Assembly (NCBI GenBank): GCA_023257145.1
Contig: JALRDA010000114.1
Span: 1-6,757 of the forward strand
Origin: Candidatus Saccharimonadia bacterium
GTDB lineage: Bacteria > Patescibacteriota > Saccharimonadia > Saccharimonadales > Saccharimonadaceae
Reading direction: 5' to 3'
DNA: 6,757 nucleotides
How positions within the stretch are numbered: the stretch's first letter is position 1; each line of letters starts with the position of its first letter. The position numbers and the translations under genes were made by a program. This document shows, in pieces, positions 1 to 4,076 of this stretch. The notes under the pieces were generated by a model. It was not told the DNA's origin. It ran no database searches and saw only the letters and a list, made by a program, of their open reading frames with translations.

Positions 1-965
1 TCCTGATTGCGACAGGTTCACACTGGGTTGCACCTAATATCCAAGGCCTAAAAGACATTCCCTACCTCACCCCGCGCACTATCCTCGAGGCCATGCGCCC
101 ACCGAAGAGCCTTTATATCATTGGTGCCGGTACGGTTGGCGTTGAAATCGCTCAGTTAATGGCTATTTTTGGCACAAAAGTATACCTCGCTGATATTGCT
201 AGTCGCATTCTTCCTGGCGAGGATGAAGAAGTCGGCGAATTAATGGAACGTACCTTGCGCGAACAAAAAGGGGTGACCAGCCTGACACAAACACGCACCC
301 TCGCTGTCGTCAAAGATGGCATCGGCAAGCGCGTTACCTACAGTCGCGGTGGCGTCGAGAAATCCATAAAAGTCGACGAAATCCTGATCGCGACCGGTCG
401 CACACCGTCGGTTGATCTTGGCCTAGAAAACGCCAGCGTCACCTACACACCAAAAGGTATTTCTGTCGATAATCACCTACAGACGACTGCTCGCCATATT
501 TTTGCCGCTGGCGACGTCCTAGGCCATAACAGCCATACCCACACCGCGTTACTGGAAAGTCAGATTGCCGCACATAATCTTTTGCATCCCAAATCACAGA
601 TTACCCCCGACTACACTGCGTCCCCTCGTCTGACGTTCACTCACCCAGGTATTGCCTCGGTTGGGCTATCCGAAGATGACTGCATCAAACGTGATCTACA
701 TATCAACAAGGCAATTGCGCCGCTAAACATCATTGCGCGCAGCAACACCTCTGATTTTCGTGACGGTTTTGCAAAAATTATTACCGATAAACGCGGTGTG
801 ATATTAGGTGCGACGATCGTTGCGCCACACGCCAGCGAAATCGTCCACGAACTTGCCCTCGCCGTAAAATACGGCATGACTGCCAGTCAAGTCGCTAACA
901 CCCCACATGCATTCCTCAGCTGGAGTGAAGCCGTACGTGTCGCTGCTAGCAAGCTAGTTCGTTAG
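1..965 (+). CDS. FAD/NAD(P)-dependent disulphide oxidoreductase (lipoamide dehydrogenase/MerA-like), 5' end missing
   Basis: The reading frame is open from the window edge (first full codon at 3), giving the last 320 residues of a protein whose family is usually 450-470 long. It starts in the LIATGS turn of the FAD domain. It then shows a second Rossmann fold (IIGAGTVGVEIAQ, about nt 117-155) for NAD(P)H, a second ATG turn (DEILIATGR), the FAD-binding IFAAGDV segment, and the C-terminal dimerisation domain (SPRLTFTHPGIASVGLSE onward). Such enzymes pass electrons between NAD(P)H, FAD and a disulphide or metal substrate in the cytoplasm. The redox-active CxxxxC would lie upstream and cannot be checked, so the substrate is open. 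The usual C-terminal HPTxxE motif is replaced by H-A-F-L-S-W-S-E, with wider His-Glu spacing. An ATG at 93 is internal, not the start. No neighbour suggests a lipoamide-dependent complex. Family assignment is firm; exact enzyme is not. Confidence 0.9.
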   Translation, partial: LIATGSHWVAPNIQGLKDIPYLTPRTILEAMRPPKSLYIIGAGTVGVEIAQLMAIFGTKVYLADIASRILPGEDEEVGELMERTLREQKGVTSLTQTRTLAVVKDGIGKRVTYSRGGVEKSIKVDEILIATGRTPSVDLGLENASVTYTPKGISVDNHLQTTARHIFAAGDVLGHNSHTHTALLESQIAAHNLLHPKSQITPDYTASPRLTFTHPGIASVGLSEDDCIKRDLHINKAIAPLNIIARSNTSDFRDGFAKIITDKRGVILGATIVAPHASEIVHELALAVKYGMTASQVANTPHAFLSWSEAVRVAASKLVR

Positions 966-992
966 CCTCGAGACGCAACACTACGACATAGC

Positions 993-1023
993 AAAAGGCA
1001 GTTCGATATTGAACTGCCTTTTT
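993..1023. terminator. Hairpin terminator, probably bidirectional
   Basis: A perfect 12-bp stem (993-1004 with 1011-1022) encloses the 6-nt loop GATATT and runs into a T tract on the plus strand (1019-1023). It lies 27 nt after the stop of the oxidoreductase gene. On the minus strand the stem is followed by TTTT and lies just after the stop of the 77-residue gene, so it can serve both converging genes. Confidence 0.85.
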
Positions 1024-1043
1024 AGATAGATTACTTTTCTGTC

Positions 1044-1277
1044 TTACGATTGTGGCTTTACGCCGCCGTACACCGAGCCGCCATAGCCGTATGCAGACGC
1101 ACTGCTTGCGACCTGGCCGCCAGACTGTATTGACGTATCGGCGACATTCGCTTGACCAATCGCACGGATTGCAGCAGACAAGCCAGTCAGTGCGACGATT
1201 CCAATACCGGCATTACGCAAAAATTCTTTTCGATTCATTGGTTTGTCTAACAATTTAGACGTATCGATATTTAGCAT
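1044..1277 (-). CDS. Small exported protein with Tat-like (RK) N-terminus and Gly/Tyr-rich end
   Basis: This is a 77-residue protein of unknown function. Residues 15-21 read N-R-K-E-F-L-R, close to the twin-arginine consensus (S/T)-R-R-x-F-L-K but with Arg-Lys in place of Arg-Arg. A moderately hydrophobic stretch follows (about 22-37) and then a short polar region. The last part, around residues 60-72, is Gly/Tyr/Ser rich (SAYGYGGSVYGG). The start at 1277 is preferred because AAAGG lies about 8 nt upstream; the internal Met14 just before the motif has no such site. It follows tatA-tatC in the same direction with an 86-nt gap and no terminator between, and it has its own good promoter. It may be a Tat substrate, or a small protein anchored by its N-terminal helix. 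The mature part, about 36 residues, is too short for a known enzyme. Confidence 0.75.
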   Translation of the reverse strand: MLNIDTSKLLDKPMNRKEFLRNAGIGIVALTGLSAAIRAIGQANVADTSIQSGGQVASSASAYGYGGSVYGGVKPQS

Positions 1278-1317
1278 TGATCTAACCTTTTTTTATTTTT
1301 ATACGAAGTATACGTCT

Positions 1318-1346
1318 ATTTAAGTCGACCATAAGCGTCTTGTCAA
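1318..1346 (-). promoter_or_regulatory. Sigma70-type promoter for the 77-residue gene
   Basis: On the minus strand a perfect -35 box TTGACA (1346-1341) is followed by a 17-nt spacer and a -10 box TTAAAT (1323-1318, 4 of 6 matches). Transcription would start near 1311, giving a leader of about 34 nt. The leader contains a small inverted repeat (TATAC-GAA-GTATA, 1300-1312) and then the AAAGG ribosome site. Confidence 0.6.
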
Positions 1347-1363
1347 CTGTATTTTTAAAATCA

Positions 1364-2410
1364 CTACTGTGGCAGCAAAACTGAAACACCGTCAATGTAT
1401 CGACGTGGGACGCTTGGCTGCATCGCCTGACGTACTGGTGGTCGCGAGGCGGTGCGCTCACCGCTATTACGGATAGGCACCTGAAGGCTCGACACGCTTG
1501 CACGGTGAGGACGGACAAATCCATTAATCGAACGACTAACCGACGCGATGGACTCTTCTTTCGTTAGCGATACAATCACGTCATTACTTGCTATCGGCAC
1601 CTCAACTATCGCCGGTTCAGGGATGGCAGTCTGCTGCTTGGCAACAACGGCAGCGCGTCGGTCATCCTTGCGCCGTTTGTAAATCGAGATAAGGACACTC
1701 ACGACGCCAATTTGATAAATCAATAGAATCGGTACTGCAACAATCAGTAAGTTGATCGGGTCGGGTGTCGGCGTGATAATTGCTGCGGCAATAAATGTCA
1801 GAACAATCGCCCAACGTTCTGACTTCATCAAGCCTGTTGGCGTGAATGGCTTGATGTAATTACCTATAATAATAACAAAGGGTACCTGGAATAGTAGGCC
1901 AAGACCGACAGTATACGCAATAAGAAAATTCAAATAAGAATCTGCAGTTAGTGCGGCGGAAACATAGTCGCCCGCAAAATCAATTAAAAATTTTAGGGCA
2001 CCAGGAACGGCGATATAATATCCAAATAATATGCCGGAAACCATTAATATAAATGATGTGGTTAATAATTTCGCAGACAACTTCTGAGCTGCCTTGGGAA
2101 GCGTAGGTCGAATGAATGCGTACAGCTGCTGTATGACAAACGGCGCTACTGCGGCAAGTCCGGCATAGATACTAATAAGAAAAATAAAATTAAACCCACC
2201 CGCTGGGTTAAGGTACATTAGCTTCTGTTCGCCAAACGTATCGCCCATCGGCTGTAAAATTATCGGAATGATACTTGATCGGTAAACATAGACCAAGCTG
2301 GACGCAGCCAGCAATATTGACACCAGTAGCAAAAATCGTCGTGACAATTCTTGGACATGCTCGCGCAGTGTCATATGGCGATCATCATCGTGATGGCGCC
2401 CACGCGACAT
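1364..2410 (-). CDS. tatC: Twin-arginine translocase subunit TatC with long C-terminal extension
   Basis: TatC is the integral membrane receptor that binds twin-arginine signal peptides and recruits TatA to move folded proteins across the cytoplasmic membrane. Visible family marks are the N-terminal LREHVQELSRR segment (about 15-25), six hydrophobic segments (about 26-43, 72-95, 117-137, 158-184, 200-215, 219-242), the FQVPFVI motif before the end of helix 4 and the ITPTPDP motif (212-218) before helix 6. The core ends near residue 245, the usual length. About 100 further residues, polar and rich in Ser, Val and Arg, form a probably disordered cytoplasmic tail not typical of TatC. Glu is Gln in the usual FEVP and LLYEIG positions (FQVP, IYQIG). 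The start at 2410 lies 3 nt after the tatA stop, so translation is probably coupled; Met13 is a possible alternative. Confidence 0.95.
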   Translation of the reverse strand: MSRGRHHDDDRHMTLREHVQELSRRFLLLVSILLAASSLVYVYRSSIIPIILQPMGDTFGEQKLMYLNPAGGFNFIFLISIYAGLAAVAPFVIQQLYAFIRPTLPKAAQKLSAKLLTTSFILMVSGILFGYYIAVPGALKFLIDFAGDYVSAALTADSYLNFLIAYTVGLGLLFQVPFVIIIGNYIKPFTPTGLMKSERWAIVLTFIAAAIITPTPDPINLLIVAVPILLIYQIGVVSVLISIYKRRKDDRRAAVVAKQQTAIPEPAIVEVPIASNDVIVSLTKEESIASVSRSINGFVRPHRASVSSLQVPIRNSGERTASRPPVRQAMQPSVPRRYIDGVSVLLPQ

Positions 2411-2413
2411 AAA

Positions 2414-2581
2414 CTAGGCGTTCTTTTTCTTTTCGTCGGTGCTTTCGTCAGCAAGTCCCTCTTTGAGCTCACGACGTGCTTTACCGATACTACGAGCAAG
2501 TTTAGGTATTTGCGATGAACCAAAGAGCACCACGATAATTACTAAAATTATAATTAATTCAGTCGTTCCCAGTCCGAACAT
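2414..2581 (-). CDS. tatA: Twin-arginine translocase pore-forming subunit TatA
   Basis: This 55-residue gene starts at 2581 and stops (TAG) at 2414. The protein begins MFGLGTTELIIILVIIVVLF: one membrane helix with the conserved polar residue Glu8 near its N-end. The F20-G21 hinge follows, then IPKLARSIGKARRELKEG, the amphipathic helix that lies along the membrane, and a short charged tail. This is the classic TatA/TatE pattern, and the length is at the short end of the family. TatA oligomerises around cargo-loaded TatC. No separate TatB is visible, so the system may be the two-part TatAC type in which TatA also does the TatB job. AGGGG lies about 11 nt upstream of the start. The gene is immediately upstream of tatC in the same operon. 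Confidence 0.95.
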   Translation of the reverse strand: MFGLGTTELIIILVIIVVLFGSSQIPKLARSIGKARRELKEGLADESTDEKKKNA

Positions 2582-2617
2582 GTTGATTTTTTCCCCTATA
2601 TCAAGTTAACTATGATT

Positions 2618-2646
2618 ATGATAATACTTATTACGCTTAGGCGCAA
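2618..2646 (-). promoter_or_regulatory. Possible promoter of the tatA-tatC operon
   Basis: On the minus strand TTGCGC (2646-2641) and TATCAT (2623-2618) are separated by 17 nt, placing the transcription start near 2611, about 30 nt before tatA. The -10 box matches 5 of 6 and the -35 box only 3 of 6. The same 85-nt gap must also hold the promoter of the divergent gene at 2667; TTAACT (2606-2611) with TATTAC (2629-2634) is the best weak candidate. The two would overlap. Confidence 0.35.
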
Positions 2647-2652
2647 TAGCTT

Positions 2653-2658
2653 AGGGGG
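2653..2658 (+). promoter_or_regulatory. Ribosome binding site fixing the start at 2667
   Basis: AGGGGG lies 8 nt before the ATG at 2667. It supports this Met as the start, although the resulting N-terminus lacks the positive charges normal for a signal peptide. Confidence 0.7.
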
Positions 2659-2666
2659 CAATTAAA

Positions 2667-3122
2667 ATGCAGGGATTGGACAATTATTTATCTATTTTTA
2701 CTCTGTTGACGCACTTCGCACAGGCGTATGAAGAGGGTGCTTACGGCGAAGGTGGCTACGGCACTACGACCACAACACCAACTCCCACAACACCGACACC
2801 AACATCACCTACTCCAACTAGTCCGTCACCAAAGCCAACCTCCCCTAAGCCAGTCTACTCAGGTACTACAACGACCAATAACACGTCTACTCCTCAAACT
2901 ACTAGTGACACCCCAACGACCACGTCTGATCAGCCAACAACAAACACGCAAAAAACACCACGAACAACTACGTCTCAGACTGCAGTTCAGCCGAACTCTC
3001 TTCCAGAGACAAGCTCCAATGGAATTACTGACCCAACTTGGATCATCATTGCAGGCGCTGTTGCGCTAGCGGCATTCGTGACATTCATCGTACTGATGGC
3101 GAAGAGACTCAATCGCAATTAG
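2667..3122 (+). CDS. Surface-type protein with Thr/Pro stalk, LPETS motif and C-terminal membrane anchor
   Basis: This is a 151-residue protein with no recognised enzymatic domain. Residues 1-20 are moderately hydrophobic and end in AQA, a possible signal peptidase site, but the start is uncharged to acidic (Asp5). Residues 21-32 carry a Gly/Tyr/Glu motif (AYGEGGYG). Residues 33-110 are almost wholly Thr, Pro, Ser, Asn and Gln, a typical extended extracellular stalk. LPETS at 112-116 is followed by a 20-residue hydrophobic helix (about 125-144) and a basic tail (K146, R147, R150). LPxT, helix and basic tail in this order resemble a sortase sorting signal, but Ser replaces the usual Gly. If it is not cleaved, the protein is a single-pass membrane protein with the stalk outside. 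It is divergent from tatA and shares the AYGxGG motif with the 77-residue protein at 1044. The role is unknown; display at the cell surface is inferred. Confidence 0.8.
   Translation: MQGLDNYLSIFTLLTHFAQAYEEGAYGEGGYGTTTTTPTPTTPTPTSPTPTSPSPKPTSPKPVYSGTTTTNNTSTPQTTSDTPTTTSDQPTTNTQKTPRTTTSQTAVQPNSLPETSSNGITDPTWIIIAGAVALAAFVTFIVLMAKRLNRN
2775..2852 (+). repeat. Low-complexity Thr/Pro/Ser-coding repeat
   Basis: About 26 codons encode alternating Pro with Thr or Ser (TPTP, TSPTPTSP, KPTSPKP). The codons vary enough that this is a protein-level repeat and not a recent exact DNA expansion. Confidence 0.6.
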
Positions 3123-3133
3123 ACGCTGACCAA

Positions 3134-3168
3134 TTAAAATACACCCCTGCTAGTGGGGCGTATTTTAA
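3134..3168. terminator. Hairpin terminator after the stalk-protein gene
   Basis: A 14-bp stem (3134-3147 with 3155-3168) has one A-C mismatch and the loop TGCTAGT. It begins 11 nt after the stop at 3122. The AT-rich outer stem (AAAATAC/GTATTTT) supplies the U-rich end, but no long separate T tract follows. Confidence 0.65.
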
Positions 3169-3179
3169 ATATAAGACAG

Positions 3180-3207
3180 TTAATATGAATTACATTCTGG
3201 TTATGCT
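3180..3207 (+). promoter_or_regulatory. Possible promoter of the fibre/hydrolase operon
   Basis: TTAATA (3180-3185) and TATGCT (3202-3207), 16 nt apart, each match the sigma70 consensus at 4 of 6 positions. Transcription would start near 3214. The whole gap 3169-3272 is very AT-rich, so other start points are possible, for example around TATATA at 3213-3218. Confidence 0.35.
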
Positions 3208-3253
3208 ACACTATATATAGATTTTTTATCAATATTAACAAGGTTATTAAAAT

Positions 3254-3280
3254 ATGGAATATTACTATATTTATGGCTAG
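3254..3280 (+). CDS. Possible 8-residue leader peptide overlapping the fibre-protein start
   Basis: ATG at 3254 opens the short frame MEYYYIYG, which ends with TAG at 3278-3280, overlapping the first codons of the next gene (ATG at 3273). AAGG at 3240-3243 is well placed for this ATG, whereas the ATG at 3273 has only a poor match upstream. Ribosomes finishing the short frame could restart at 3273. This is an inference from spacing; the frame may be chance in AT-rich DNA. Confidence 0.3.
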   Translation: MEYYYIYG

Positions 3281-4076
3281 ACTTCCAAGCCCAGGCTCCG
3301 ACGCAGGCACATGGGGATTAATTCTTAATGAATACCTTGCCGTAGAGCACAACGCCGACGGTACTCTAAAACGATCAGCCGACATAACTCAAGCCAAAAG
3401 CGATGCAGCGCAGGCATTAAGTATTGCGAACCAGTCGGCCAACTCTTCAGTCGCCGACGGCGGAATCACAACGTCTAAGATTGCTGACGGTGCAGTTACT
3501 TTGTCTAAGTTGAATACCGACATACAAGCTACTCTTAATAGTGTGGTAAATAAATACTCCAAACCTGCTGATGGCATACCTTCAACTGACTTAACCGCCG
3601 CTATTATCACCAGCTTAAGTAAAGCAGATTCTTCTCTTCAACCTTCAGTTATTGACACAGACACATCCCTGACCGCTAACAGCGACACGGCACTCGTTAG
3701 TCAAAAAGCAGCTAAGACATACATAGATAATAAAATAGCTACACTTGCGAGTGGTGCCATATTTTCACAAGGCGTGACTTTAATTGATCCTACTGTTGGA
3801 AATGTGATAATTTGGCGCGCACCATATGCTTGTAATGTATCCCGTGTGCTTGCTGTTCGCTCAGGAGGTACAGGTGCAGCAATTAACGCCCGCAAGAATG
3901 GTAACTCCACCCACCTATCAACAGACTTATCCCTTAGTACGGCCGGTAATTGGCTAGATGGTGGAGCTGTTCAAAACAGCAATTACTCTATGGGTGACAG
4001 CCTTGAAATCATGATAACCTCTCTTAGCGGTTCGCCGGCACAACTGACTATACAGATAGATTTTGTATTGCCATGA
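3273..4076 (+). CDS. Phage tail-fibre-like protein
   Basis: This 267-residue protein has the build of a tail-fibre or tail-tip protein. Residues 3-33 (LPSPGSDAGTWGLILNEYL, then HNADGTLK) resemble the N-terminal segment common in phage fibre and baseplate-attached proteins. Residues 59-81 hold a fibre repeat (VADGGITTSKIADGAVTLSKL). Residues 128-155 include DTSLTANSDTALVSQKAAK and TYIDNKI, the widespread fibre repeat otherwise seen as SDTRIPTQKAVKTYVD. Residues about 170-267 form a beta-rich C-terminal domain (IIWRAPYACNVS, INARKNG, GDSLEIMI, LTIQIDFVLP), probably the trimeric receptor-binding tip. There is no signal peptide or membrane helix. The TGA stop overlaps the next start (ATGA at 4073-4076), so the two genes are translated together and probably act together. 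No other phage structural gene is in view. A receptor-binding role is inferred from family resemblance; the receptor is unknown. Confidence 0.8.
   Translation: MARLPSPGSDAGTWGLILNEYLAVEHNADGTLKRSADITQAKSDAAQALSIANQSANSSVADGGITTSKIADGAVTLSKLNTDIQATLNSVVNKYSKPADGIPSTDLTAAIITSLSKADSSLQPSVIDTDTSLTANSDTALVSQKAAKTYIDNKIATLASGAIFSQGVTLIDPTVGNVIIWRAPYACNVSRVLAVRSGGTGAAINARKNGNSTHLSTDLSLSTAGNWLDGGAVQNSNYSMGDSLEIMITSLSGSPAQLTIQIDFVLP

Noticed and set aside
1300..1309. TATACGAAGT, identical to part of a loxP arm
   Set aside because: Only one 10-nt piece is present, there is no second inverted arm 8 nt away, and the sequence is part of a small inverted repeat in an AT-rich leader. Chance similarity.
2414..2581. 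TatB in place of TatA
   Set aside because: The short tail, the FG hinge followed by an amphipathic helix, and the 55-residue length fit TatA. TatB usually has a longer helix and tail, and a Glu-Pro or similar turn.
2728..3069. Second plus-strand frame rich in Gln, Leu, Arg and His
   Set aside because: It is the +1 reading of the Thr/Pro-coding repeat, with no ribosome site or domain. The frame at 2667 has a good ribosome site, a stalk and a membrane anchor.
3123..3272. Possible riboswitch or small RNA in the 150-nt gap
   Set aside because: Only a terminator-like hairpin and an AT-rich promoter-like stretch are visible. No conserved aptamer pattern is recognised.
3169..3272. Search for an att-type direct repeat of the tRNA-fMet 3' end
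   Set aside because: No copy of the T-arm/acceptor sequence (ggttgcggggg or ggatttgaa) was found near the left end of the fibre/hydrolase module, so no attachment site is annotated.
4074..4076. TGA as a possible recoded glycine codon, as in some CPR lineages
   Set aside because: Reading through TGA at the fibre-gene end would leave a fitting C-terminus (IDFVLP) and run into the overlapping hydrolase frame out of register. A normal stop is more likely.
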